The notes under the pieces: generated by a model
Told to the model about the DNA's origin: nothing
The model's database searches: none
What the model saw: only the letters and a program-made list of their open reading frames with translations
Assembly: GCA_918026815.1 (NCBI GenBank)
Contig: CAKJVC010000171.1
Coordinates: 62,001 to 126,000, forward strand
Reading direction: 5' to 3'
Length of the DNA: 64,000 nucleotides
From: Chalara sp. BL73
Lineage: Eukaryota > Ascomycota > Leotiomycetes > Helotiales
Made by a program: the position numbers and the translations under genes
Shown here: positions 22,601 through 34,641 of the stretch, piece by piece
How the letters are laid out: every line of letters begins with the position of its first letter
How positions within the stretch are numbered: position 1 is the stretch's first letter

Positions 22601-23202
22601 CCGCCCTGCCGGCCTAGGTCTCAACATCAGGGTCTCCTCTTTACCATAGTCTGTGCGAGTAGCTTGGCAACTTGGCACCTAAGGAACATCTTGTTCCATC
22701 AAACAATAAAACGCACCAGTACTCCAATTCCACATGCATCACACACCTACCACGCCATCTGCCTTATGAGAATCACCAATAATCACTCAGCCATATACGG
22801 TTCAAGCCACTAAACGCCAATATTCAGTAAAAAGAGGCATTTATACCCTGCGATGACGCGAACGATCTCGGCACATTTTGCTTGGTGGCCCATGTATGCT
22901 AACGCCAAACGAGCACCATTCGGGTCAGCCGTTGACCCATCAACCACTCGGAGCCCGACTCTGACTATTCTGTTTTCTCTCCGCCATACTTTCGATTATC
23001 CGTTAGATTGTGATTGGCTTGTGAACATTACTCTATTCCGGCACATATTCTACTATCCCTCCCGCCTTTCCCTCCCACTCGTCATCATCTCCACGAAGTT
23101 CGAATTTTGGATCTAACGAGTCTCGGGTCATTGATGATTCGCTCGCTTCATCGCAGAGACATCGAGGCTGCCTTAGCGCAAGCCCCGAAAAACCTCAGCC
23201 GC

Positions 23203-23253
23203 CCTCTCTCTCTCTCTCACTCTCTCTCACACATACACACACACCACAGCCAC
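23203..23253. repeat. CT/CA microsatellite
   Basis: A run of CT dinucleotides passes into CA dinucleotides (ctctct...cacacatacacacaca). It is a simple-sequence repeat in non-coding DNA. Confidence 0.85.
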
Positions 23254-24942
23254 ATGCCCATCGAGCTAGCACCGTTGACGTGCTACAACGAGGATCAAAC
23301 GGGCCGCCAGCGGCTTTATTTGTAGCCACTGATATTTCCACCTCAGGTGGTATACACACCACGTCTCTTACCGAAATCAGCCACCTGCCCTCTGACGAGA
23401 TGATGCAGTCCAAATGCGATCCTCCCACTACGAAGTACATACCTCTGGTACAATCCTCATATCAAGTCTCCATAGGATAACCAGCAACTTCAAGAGGGTC
23501 TCCGGGCCGAGTGATGTCCACTTCCATAAAATGTGCCTTCGCTTCAGACTTGCCAAAATTTATTGAATGGGTAACGGAGATCCTAATCTGCAAAGGGCTG
23601 ACGATCCTAAACTAGGTACATGCGATGCGTGTGCATTGCGGCCCCCACGTCCTGAATCTGCCATGTCTCTTCGCACAATAATCATTCCATGAAAGCATAA
23701 CCAAGAATTGTTCGAGTTCCTAATCTATAACCACTTAAGTCCGTGTTATCAAGGCCCATACATTAAAGCGGGACGGCACAGTACTTGGATGATCTAACAG
23801 TCCCGTCCGAACATGCCGCCAAAGTCTACGTGCTTGCGTGAAAATCTTCAGTTATGTCTCCAGGGAGGAAGAGCCACCACCAACGACACCTCGCATGAAC
23901 GGATTGGTATATTTCTGATCAACATTCCAAGCCTTTAAAATTAAGCTTGAAATTAGCTTCGTATCAATAAAATTGCGCCCTGCACCGTTGATCACAATTG
24001 TGCTTGGGGCTAATACTCTTAGTGCTGCACGAGAATCCTTCCATCAATACTTCGAAGTTAAGAAGAAGTTCCCAAGCGGCGAGTTGCCACATGTTTCATT
24101 CCTTCTTCCCCACAACAGTTCCTTCGCCATGGAAATATGGCAGGCTTGGCCTTGACGGATTGCGTTGCCTGGACACCCTGAACCATGCGTAGGAGCCTCG
24201 TGCAGGAGTCGGTCTTCGATATCCGCATGCGTTCATGGTCAGGACTTACCAAGAACCACACTTTCCTGACCTACCGGTTGAAACCAGAATTTCCCAAATG
24301 TAAGCTCCTTATATAATTTATATAATTCTGCCGCGCTACCCTCCATCGGTTATACAGTGTTTAGAAATGCATTCCTTGGGCAGCATGAGCTTGTTAAGCA
24401 GCGCAGGGTTTTGATTCCTCCCAAACGAAAGCCCAGGCCCCGACTTCGGCTCCCACTAACCTGCAAGGCCATTACAAAGACGGATTTACGACGACCGAGA
24501 GCCTCACAGAGGTCTACCAGAAGAAATTAGGTAATGTTCTACAGCCAAAAAATATGGATATCATCGATATCCATCTAAGCACATAGCCCTACACATGGGA
24601 ATCAGAATATTCTGGTCCATGAACCCAACGCAAGCATTACACCAAAAAATATGAAGGAACCAGATCGATGATCCTTTGAATTCAACCAGCTGTGCATCTC
24701 TTGAAAAGAAGGCCCCCGCTTCCTCCTACAATGGAACACCAGAAGGAGAGAGAAAGAGAGGTAGCCATGTCAACAAACCCTCAAAGCATACAGATACGCA
24801 TACAATACAAGAATCATCCCCTTCCAAATCCTCGGCCGCACCTTCCGGGGCACCAATGACGCGCTTCCCAACGTAATGGAGATCCAACCATACTGTATGT
24901 ACCAAATCCATCAACCACACCAATCCCCCATCCCATCACATT

Positions 24943-24966
24943 ACATCGCATCGCATCGCATCGTAT
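24943..24966. repeat. Pentanucleotide (ATCGC)n repeat
   Basis: About four tandem copies of ATCGC, the last imperfect (ATCGT), in non-coding sequence. Confidence 0.8.
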
Positions 24967-25526
24967 CACACCGCATTGCCCCCATTTGAAACCCGAGCAT
25001 TTGCTCAACACGGGCCCCACAGACCCCATCCCCTCCCCCTCCCCCCAATTTTTTTTTAACAAAAAAAGTCCCAAACATCCTCCCCCATCCGCCATCTACC
25101 ATCCAACCAAAACCCGAACCGCCCACATCCGCAAAACGGGATACTAAGCAGAAAAAAGGAGCGCGGGGGGCCGCCGGCACTGACGCGGAGGCTGGGAGGC
25201 TCTCGCCCCACTTGCCCGCCTGCCTATTTTCTTACGACAACGAACAACGAACGGATAAACAGACAAACAATCAAAAATAAAGATAAAAACCACGCATTTG
25301 CTGACCGGAGGCGGAGGGAGAAAGACGCTAAGGAAAACGATATTTGTTTTTTAATTTATCAATTAAAATCTCACCCGAGAAACATTCTAACCTTCCCCCA
25401 TATATCGTAACCCAGTTTTGTTTGGTGGTAAAGTGTGAGGGAAACTGGAAACTATCTTCCCCCCACCCCCCAAAGATGATCAAGATCAGCTAAGCGGTTC
25501 GAGTTCGGATTCAGCTTCAAACACTC

Positions 25527-25612
25527 CCCCCCCCCTCCCCCCCCACCCCACCTTCACCAATGCCAAAGCTCGGCGGAGAAGACCCATTTTCGGACCCGGG
25601 GAACGCTACGTA
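25527..25612 (+). other. C-rich leader and possible orphan first exon
   Basis: A poly-C/CT tract (about 25527-25553), typical of sequence just before fungal start codons, is followed by ATG at 25560. A 50-nt open stretch reads MPKLGGEDPFSDPGNA and ends at a consensus donor GTATGT (about 25610). No downstream exon could be joined to it with confidence. It may be the remnant of a truncated gene, a real gene with a long first intron, or chance. Confidence 0.25.
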
Positions 25613-26135
25613 TGTGGTATATTATCTTTGAAGTTTGGTATGTGCCATTGCGGTGGATGACGGTGAGAATCTGTGAGACAGGAAAGCCTGTGGAAGCCTA
25701 CCCAAGTATAATTGGTAAACTTGTAACCCTAGGGCTTGTAATTGGTGAATGCGTAATTCAAAACTTTATAATTTGGGAAGGAAGGCTCAGGTAACACATG
25801 TCAGCATTAGCATTTACTGTCCTTATATCTTACGCAACGAGCTTGTTCTAACCTCTCCCGTCGTCTCACTTTGCCGATCACACATCTTTGTCAGCTCAAT
25901 GGAGTTTATGAGAAAAAAGCCGTGCATTCCTAGTCTACCTACTACTATGACTGGCAAGCACAATCTTGTATTTGTCATAATTGCCTCTGTGAGACTTTTT
26001 CCTTGCAATCGACATCGAGAAACTGGCGCGGACAACGCTAGCTATGAAAACCCTCCCATTGTAGGCATATCCGCTCCCAACTAACTAAAAAAGCAACGAT
26101 TGTATGTATGGGGTATGAAGCGCGGAAAAGCACAA

Positions 26136-27470
26136 TTAATACAAAGAGCCAGTGACAGTTGGGATAGCATTATCAATGAACAAATTCTTCCGAGCCCAGA
26201 CAATGATGAAGGAAGGGACCTTATATGTGCCGAAATGAGCGGTTCCTGCCTTCTTGCCGATGGAGACGCCCATGAAGCCTACAGCATATTAGCTAAAAGC
26301 ACGGCAATGTAAAAGAATGGGTCACTTACGACTGGTAGCTACCTTGTATGGAATTTGTGGCTTGCCGCTGAGGATCTGGGTAAAGTTCTTGGCGAGATGT
26401 GCAGCTTGCTTGTCACCAGTGATGAATTGTGGCCACTCGACATCGGAAACGTCGCCTGCAGCATATGCGTCCTGGGCGCCCTTGACCTTGAGAAGCTCGG
26501 GTTCGCAGATGATGTAGCCGTTCTCGCTGAGGTATTTGGAAGGAACGTATGAGGAGTTAGGTGTGACACCAAAGGTAGGAACATAGAGGTCGGTAATCAA
26601 TTTTTCTCCATTTGAGAGGGTGAGCTCAATACGGTTATCGGCGGTTGGGGTTTGGCTACGGACTCGAGTGGAGACCTGGACATCGATCTTCAACTTCAGA
26701 AGTTCCTTTGTAGCAAGGTTTTGCATGCTCTCTGGCGTTCCATCGAGGACCGTTGGACCAGAGGCAATCTGCGAACTTGTTAGCATAATGCCTGAATGCA
26801 CCCCGCGGGTATAACTTACCAGAACAACTTTCTTCTCATTGCCATAATCATATGCCAACTCTCCAGCAAACTCGCAGCCAGTCACACCAGCACCGGCGAC
26901 AACAATGTGCTTTGCCTTCTTGACCTTTTCTTGGAACTCATGGTATGCCTTCTTTGTAGCTTCGGTAGAACCAACGCTCTTGAATGGCGTGTCCTCCTTA
27001 GTGTGGGAGCCAGTTGCAAGAATAACATAATCGTAGTCGATGGCCCGCTCTCCGCCATCGCCTGAAACTGTAAGCTTCTTGGCATCGAAATCAATAGCAG
27101 TGGCGCTCGCGACAACAAACTCGAACTGTTCCTTCTTGAACTTGGCGAAACCAGGAGCAATGGGTTGGAAAATCTTGTCGGTAGCGATCTGTCCTGGAAC
27201 CAAGCCTCGTGGTGCGGCCATGTTCCAGTAGAGATCGGTGTCGCGAGAAACCAGGGTAATTTTGAAAGGCTCGAGCTTCTCCTTGACCTTGAGAATGCGG
27301 TGGGCAATGCCTACGCCAATGTAGGAACCACCGACGATGACGATGTGCTTAACCATGGCTGGATCTCTAGACTTAAGGGATGGAGGAGGTTGCTGATAGA
27401 AGTAGCCTGCAGTGAAGAAGTGAAAAACGTTGGTGAGCGCAGTAGCGGTGAGGTCAAGAATATAAACCAT
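26136..27470 (-). CDS. AIFM2/FSP1-like FAD-dependent NAD(P)H oxidoreductase
   Basis: Exons 27470-26820, 26768-26330 and 26278-26136, with two 51-nt introns, give 410 residues. The first intron is in frame and would otherwise be read through; its donor GTAAGT and branch site GCTAAC are clear. A hydrophobic N-terminus (MVYILDLTATALTNVFHFF) precedes the FAD motif IVIVGGSYIGVG near residue 41. The second Rossmann motif is IVVAGAGVTGCEFAGEL, and the FAD GD motif is in AYAAGDVSD. The C-terminus MGVSIGKKAGTAHFGTYKVPS is typical of the fungal AMID/AIFM2 family. These are type II NADH- or quinone-reductase-like proteins. The substrate is unknown. ATG 27470 is preferred over non-ATG starts upstream. 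Confidence 0.87.
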
Positions 27471-28670
27471 GGTAGGTAAGCTGTGCACGGGAATTGCAGC
27501 AGGACTTACAAAAGTGAAAAAGAGATTATATGTACGGGGAGGCAAATCGGAGCTTACAAATGGAGGATAGAGAAGGGCAAGGCTGACCACTCAGCTGCTT
27601 TATCAGGACCAGACAAGGGGGAGAAGTAACGAAAGCGTAGTGAATGAAGCAGCAACAAAATGAGGAAAGCACGACTGAGAATGAATAAATGGTGGTAAGT
27701 AGCACCTTGTATGCCAATTCAGGGGAGGCAGCCAATCACAGCCCTTCGCTTTCGGTTCGGGAAGGGGCGATCAAGACCCACTCCGCTGCGGCACGCCTCC
27801 AGCAGCCAACAAGAAACTCAGCCGCGTGCCCCCGATAAGAACCCCAAAAAAACAAAACAGAACGAACCATAATCTGATTCATAATACGCAACCTTGCCGC
27901 AGTCATATTCATTTATTAAATCATTCACTTGTTTTCCCATGTCTCATCGCGTCTCGCATTCAGTTCCAGTTGCTTGCGTTACATTGCGGCTATCAAATTG
28001 GCTTATTGATGAGTGATGAATCATAACGTGCTTCGGACATTGTCTGATTGATTGATCCATTGATCCCATTGATTAGTGCTAGTTGGCAAGCTGCAATCCC
28101 CGTACTGAACAATCCTGATGACCGACATGCCGACACTTTTCGTGTATGCTGTACACCACGTACTACAATCGCACTCAGCCTACATTCCACAGCCTTGTTA
28201 AGCACGCCCAGTAGCGACTTGATTGAGAGCGGTGCTTACATACCATCTTTGTCCATGCCCATCGGAGTGAGCTTGGACCTAAACCTGAACATCTTTAAGA
28301 CGCCGATGCCTCAAGGCAAGAATATCGGACGTGGAATTTAGGTTGGGCTCGCTTGGACCCGCAAACACCAGCAGAAATGCCGCCGCTGCAATTGCGCTGG
28401 CCCGTTATCCTTGGCGATTCGCAATCCCGATAGCCGCGCCCATTCAGCCAATCAAACCAAGTTCCGTGCAGAGCACATACTATTATCAAAGTAACAAAGT
28501 GGTTCTGTTCTAATGCCTCACTGCATTACTGAAAGCTCGGACCAAAGTAACGTGATTGCATGCCTGGTTGCATGCCAACAAGACACGGTAGAGTTTTAGA
28601 GTCCCAGAGTCTCAGAATCCAAGGAGAAAAGGAGGAAATCAAACAGACTTTATTCCCATGTGCTGTCTAT
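27471..28670. other. Intergenic, 1.2 kb
   Basis: Promoter side of the AIFM2-like gene and 3' side of the Zn2Cys6 gene. No coding signal is seen. Confidence 0.5.
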
Positions 28671-30481
28671 CTAGATAAGCAATATATCATGAGTTAGCTC
28701 AAAGGTTTCCTTCCATGCAAAAGATGGCCTGGTCTGTCTTCTCCTCCATATCTCCTCAAGAATAGGTAGGATCCTCTTCCGGTGATTGAGCGTTGGATCG
28801 AGGATCGGCGTAGAATTAAAAATGTTTCGAAAGAACTGCTTTTCTTCTTCTTGCCTTGCAACGCACGCTATCATGTACAGCGGACAAATTAACGCGGGCA
28901 GAAGCGCGATTGAAACCCGAGTTTGGAGTAATTGCATGACTTCTGATACGGTTGAGTCTATCATATCCAGCTTTTGGAAGCCATGGGCGATCAGATGAAG
29001 ATATATGGTTGCCATGTAGGCAAATATGTGAGTGATGAGGGCAGGTGAAGTGAAGCCTGCATTCTGAAATGGACCTACTCCGCTATCAGAAATGCTGAAT
29101 CCGTCCAAAGCATCCTGAGCAGAACCACACTGGATCTCTCTACCAATATCCTCCAAAGTGTCCTTAAATCGCGTACAATCAAATTGACCTTGGTGCAAAG
29201 CCTGACTCGTTTGCTCATAAAGCGCTGCGATTCGGCCAATCTGAAGCATGGCCCAGTTTTTGCAGCCCATGATATGCTCAAGTTGAATATGTGAGCTGGA
29301 ACAAATGACACAGGGATGAAAACCAAACAAGTTAGGCGTTGTTCCCGAAGTGATCGAAGAGATGATGTCCAGCCAAACCATCGAGCCACCCAAGAACCTG
29401 AAGGCCACGATCTGTTCTGTGACTAGCGACCCGTCAAACAAAAGGGGCCGATCTTCCATCAAGATCGCCCTCGCTCTTTCATCGAGTCCTAAACCTACAA
29501 AGGACTGTTCATGACCTCTCTGGAACATATTCATGGCAGCGCGAAGATGCGGTTTCCATGAATTATCATGACCAACGTAGAGCTAGCGACTATTGTTAGA
29601 ATAATGCGGAAGTTTTATAGAGTGAAAGGTTACCTCATAAAATACCATCTGAAAGACTGCTGCCACAACTCCCAATCCATTATGTGGGCAGGAATTTTGG
29701 GCTAGTCGATTGAGTTCTTGGATACAAACCTCAAGACTCGTCTCCTGTCCGACTAATGTGTGAACTTTGCTCGGATGATTGAGTTGGGTAAGTAGTACTG
29801 TTCGGCTATGCGCGCCGAGTGCGAGAAGTGCGTGATATAGAGCTTTCGTTCTAAGCGCTAATGCCAACACCCAGCCACGCCCTCCCTCGAGTATACCGGG
29901 CTTGTACAATGGAAACTGTAATGGGAACACATTGTCTAAAAAGTGCATCAACAGTACGGTCTGTTCCGAGGGAAGATAGACCATGGAATCAGGCAATAAT
30001 TGAACGCCATGTTTAGGCGACGACAAATCCTGCTTTTGTTCAAAATCTTTCAAGCTTGATGAACCCATGGGGTCGAAATGCTTACGGTTAATAATAATGC
30101 ATCTTGTACTCTGTCTTCCTTAAACGATCCATGGTCTGAGGGAGGGGTAACACCATGATCGGGACTCGAACCAGACCCAGAGGTGGAAGAATTGTCTGCG
30201 GAGACGCTCGATGACTTAGGTGCTATGATGATTGGGTCTCGTTGCTTTGAGTACTGAGTTGCAGCTTTCCGTCTTGAGGTATGCTTGACAATCTCTTTGA
30301 GGCTATTTACAACTGCTTTCTCCTTGTCCTTGTTGTTCATCCAGTCTGGCTTGGGTCCAAATCCATAGCAGGTGATAGAAAGAGACTCACAGGTCGAACA
30401 GTGCGGACGGCCCTCATCACACTTCTTCTTGCGCAGGCGACAAGTCCAGCAGCCCTGCTTACTCCGCAGTGGGGCACTCAT
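28671..30481 (-). CDS. Zn2Cys6 fungal-type transcription factor
   Basis: Exons 30481-30086, 30029-29634 and 29582-28671, with introns of 56 and 51 nt, give 567 residues. The zinc cluster lies at residues 11-38 (CWTCRLRKKKC...CSTCESLSITC), with the C-X2-C-X6-C-X6-C-X2-C-X6-C pattern. A Ser/Pro-rich linker follows, then a fungal-specific regulatory domain; the second splice rebuilds FYELYVGHDNSWKPHLRAAMNMF, a typical segment of that domain. No metabolic neighbour is adjacent, so no target pathway can be proposed. It differs from the AflR-type regulator at 18250 in lacking the AflR domain. Confidence 0.88.
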
Positions 30482-33400
30482 TCTGGTTGAAGCTGGATCT
30501 CACAGAATGATAGGACTATACTTTTTAAGATGAAACGGTCACCGCCATATGATGCCAGTTTCTACGTGTATGTGGCCGCAGTTGTCGATGGATTTGATAC
30601 CTATGGGTTAGCAGCTGAAGAGGTGGTCTCACATGTTTGCGGACTAATGATGTTCCACTTATTCTCCGTTATAGGTCTAGCGGGATTTCTTTCAGCCTCT
30701 TATGATGACATAATGTACATCTGTCGAGATCACTTCTGTTTACAGCCTTTCACCATTTCTTGATTTTGCAATATGGAAACAATCCCTTGCAATTCTTGAG
30801 CCACAGAATTTAAGGCATGTTGATACTTCTAAAATATCAATCATTTCACAGCATCTTGCATTCGAACGCGGCTGAATCGCTGCGATCGATGTCGTAATGG
30901 ACATCATGTTTACTGTACGTTATCGACTCCATTTCCGCTATCGCAGCACTGGCCCACATTGTCTAAAATATTCTAGGTTCCTATGCCGTTCTAGAATGTA
31001 TGGAAGTGTACTTGAGACTCACTTTAACAATACGGAATTTTGTGCGCCTCCAACCGCTGCGAATCAGAAAAGAAAACTCGAAATGGCTCTCTTCATTCTC
31101 TTCGTTGATTGGATTGTGGTCGTCAGCTAGGACTACAAGTGTAGATGTACTCGCCCGATCTATTGGAGACTATGCAAAGAAGATTGCTGTCACCAGAGAA
31201 GACTACCTTAAGGTCACCTACGAGTCACATCATGGCGAAAGGATACCAGAATAAGATGTATAGTGCAGCAAAGGTGGCAGACGCCAAATCGCACTGCAAT
31301 GGTTCTCAAGCATATAATATTGTCGGATTTATGAAGACACCATATATTTCAAAATATAGACCAAGCTGGGTTTGAGAATAAGTGTCCTTGATTCCTGAAT
31401 CCTTAGGCGTACGCGGGGGGAATATGCATAGACAAGAGATTCCAATGTTATATTCACCAGAACTCTGACCTTTCAATTATTCATCAACTGAAACCTAACA
31501 ATTACGTGCAAGAAAGGTTGAATGTAAGGATTCTTTCTGGCGACTCCTTCCTCTGCACTCTCCTCCACTAGCAGGATCTGTAGCTTTCTCACATTCCTCC
31601 TCCTCTCTCTGATTCACCTCCTCCTCTTTCCTCCTTAAGGGAGAAGTCGGAATTGACTTAATACCGTGTTATTTTCCTTTCTCGTGCTCGCTATCTCCCA
31701 TCAACAATATCCTCATCCATATCTCTTTAAAATTAATCCCTTCTCTGGCAGCGGCACAGTAGCCTTTTAGAATACCATACTATCATTGCAGAAAGTGGGA
31801 ATGGAGCTATCTGTTCCAAGGCTGTTGAGGTCAACTGTGCAATGTTTGGGTTCTGCCTGATGATGATGAACTGAGTTATATGATGTTGGTACATGTGCCC
31901 CTTTAATCCTTTGTACAGCTCTCTCTTTCCTTAGGACACTGCCAAGAGGGCTTGGTTATGGATTGGTCTGGTAGTTGAAAGGTAAGATACCCTCGCTGTG
32001 GATATTTTGTTGATATCGTGCACTTGGTTTTGATTTCTGTCTTTGTAATTAATAAAAGACTCATGTTAAGAGAGTCAGCTCGAAAGTTTCAAGTCGAGAC
32101 AAAATCCTTGCAGAAAGTAGGTCTGAAAATATGAATATTCCAAATAGCTTAATGCTCGGATAATGGCAGATGATAGCTCTTCATAGGTATAACAGAGGAC
32201 CTTGTTCATCGAACACAAATTCATATATTGGCTTAAGGACTCCATCTGACCCGCGTCCCTCTGACCAAGAGGTTTGAGAGGTACGGCTTGAAATCTGGCC
32301 TGTGAAACGTATGATTCAGGTCAGGCAACGTATCTAATGCATCTCAGACATTAAGAATGCACAGCCGTGTTACTCCCAGTGGCGGTAAAAGTTGATCACG
32401 AATATCTCCCTCTAATACTTGGATAGAATATTAGGTTGTTTTACCAGATGATATCCCATTGGATCCAGAATACAGCACTAGGCATAGACCATGTTACTCT
32501 ACAAGCTGTACGGCATGGGCCCTGTTCTCCGAAAGCCTGACCCATCTTCAGGGCTGAAGTGTAACCCTTGAAGTGGTGATCCAATGTTGTACAGGATTTT
32601 AGATACCGGAAACAGGACGAAATCCTACTTGTCTCCGAATACGGTATCATACGCGACATCTCAATAGTAGCAATTCTGGTCAGCATCTTCTTGGTTGCAC
32701 CCGTCATGCGACTCTCTAAGCAGAGAGAACAACCGGCGTTAAAGCAGCAAGGCTGCACAGTACCGACCGCGAGGGCGACGATAATACAATGCAAAGCATT
32801 AGCATTCTAGCTAGAGCAGGGATAGTAAGCCTCCGAGTATACCCAGAGCTTTGGATCGCTCTAGCCTTATCGGATGTATACGTCAGCGCGCTATGGGCCG
32901 CGTAACCAGGGTCAGAGATAGTGGGATTCTTTTTGGGGAATATGCCTGGTAGTGCTTACCAGAGAAACGATTATCTGCTGCAGTTGTATCAATCGTGATC
33001 CCGGATTGAAGTCCTCTCCTAACGTGAGATGCCCAGGTGAAGTCTCACGTACAGCAGCCGCAAAGCTTGTGCAACAGTTAATGTTGGATGGCCCTTAAAT
33101 AAGTCTAACTAAATTGCTATCTTTCTGTCATAGCGTATTTGGGTTTAGATTGGGTTAGCTAGAGCACCGATATTAAGCTTAGAGCATGCTTTAGTCATGC
33201 TGTCATATGCTGACACCCTCAGTAACTGTCGCAAGCTCTTTCTAAGCGTTGTACTGCATGAGGATGGCGGTCTGAAACTCTTTGACAAGGTCTTATTCGG
33301 GCTTTCGGTTAGTGAACTGCACTAGCATGGCGGACACGCTGTCCGTTTGGCGGAAAGATAAGGGAGAGTTCTATTGAGATAAAGGATCGAAACAATTGGC

Positions 33401-34641
33401 GGTATAGCGTCCTGTGAGTTTTAATGACTCATTCGGTCCTTGCAGCTTTATTGTCCATCTTTAGGCCTGATCAACTTTGCATGTTATGATAAATATTCCT
33501 AAGAATTTCTAGGAATTCTACGAACGTTTTAAGAATTATTTAGTGGTACTGGCTAGGAACAAGTGATGTTAAATTCTGTGGAAGAGCCAGGAACAACCGT
33601 AGTCACAGGCATGACGCCAATAAAGTAATCATCCTTGAAAGGAGGGATCTCGACACCTGATAGTCTGAGAATAAATGCATGAAATATGTCAATTTTGGCA
33701 CAGATTATGTCTTTTGTTTGCAATTATATGTTTTGCGTAGTGTGATATGACCTAGATGGATGATTATTTATCAAATGCCTTTCCTTTAATCTTGTTCTAG
33801 CTGGCGCACTCTTCTCTGTTAAGATAAGGACCACGGATATATGAAAATATTATATTGATTATATTTTCTAAATAGGTTGTCTGTACATAAATAAGTCAAC
33901 TAGTCCGTTGCATATCATTTGTACTTTATTCAAGTTTAAACAGTATATCCAACTATCCAGATGTTGTCCCAGAGTACTCCATCATTTCAATGCTTTTCAC
34001 ATCCTTTGGCAATGACTGCGTTGATAGTACCTCTTGATCTTTTAGATTTGTTTTATAACTAAAACCATAACTGAAGAAACCGATGCAATGACGCGATCGA
34101 ATTAATGAGCCTTAATAAAGCATTTGTAATCTTCAAATATCTCCTGTTCTCTTTGGACATAGACACCTTTAGCAAAGTTAGTCATAAATATTTAAAAGAG
34201 GGATAAGCTGCTCAAAATACGTGTAGAAAGTTATTCATTACAAGCTCAAGCTCAAAGACAAGACAAGAACTGGTTCAACCTGCAGTCATGGAGACTGGTA
34301 ACACGGGGAGATACAAGAAATTGAAGTTAAGATAGCATTCCCACCTGACTTTAAGAGCTCCCGGTCTTTTTTTGTAAAGTTTAATCATTGCGGCGAGCAC
34401 GATTGCCTTGGGATTTCCCATCTAAAGTTTGCTATACAATTGTGTAAGCAAGCGAACGAGGGCAGTTATGAAGATCAGAAGTTGGTATAAGGAAGAATTA
34501 TATTCCTTTCCATTTCTGACATACTTGAGTTCTGAACTAGCTGTCTGACCACAAAGGGAGTAGTGACTATAATAACCAGAACTCCTACATCCCTACAGCG
34601 GGTGTGTTCACGCTCGTGTTACCCTGAACTTGCTGACTAAT
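30482..34641. other. Gene-poor stretch, 4.2 kb
   Basis: No recognisable gene; ORFs are short and unrelated to known families. A CT/TCC-rich tract occupies about 31555-31640. The 33.4-34.2 kb part is AT-rich. I saw no transposon ends or RNA gene. Confidence 0.5.

Larger units (their letters stand above)
19669..26135. other. Gene-poor stretch, 6.5 kb
   Basis: No ORF here has recognisable similarity, and none exceeds about 110 codons. It does not look strongly AT-rich or repetitive. Low-complexity patches are listed separately. A possible isolated first exon lies at about 25560-25609. I see no transposase, reverse transcriptase or terminal repeats. Confidence 0.5.

Noticed and set aside
30482..34641. 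RIP-mutated transposon in the 4.2-kb gap
   Set aside because: Parts are AT-rich, but I found no terminal repeats or degenerate transposase. A RIP-index calculation would be needed.
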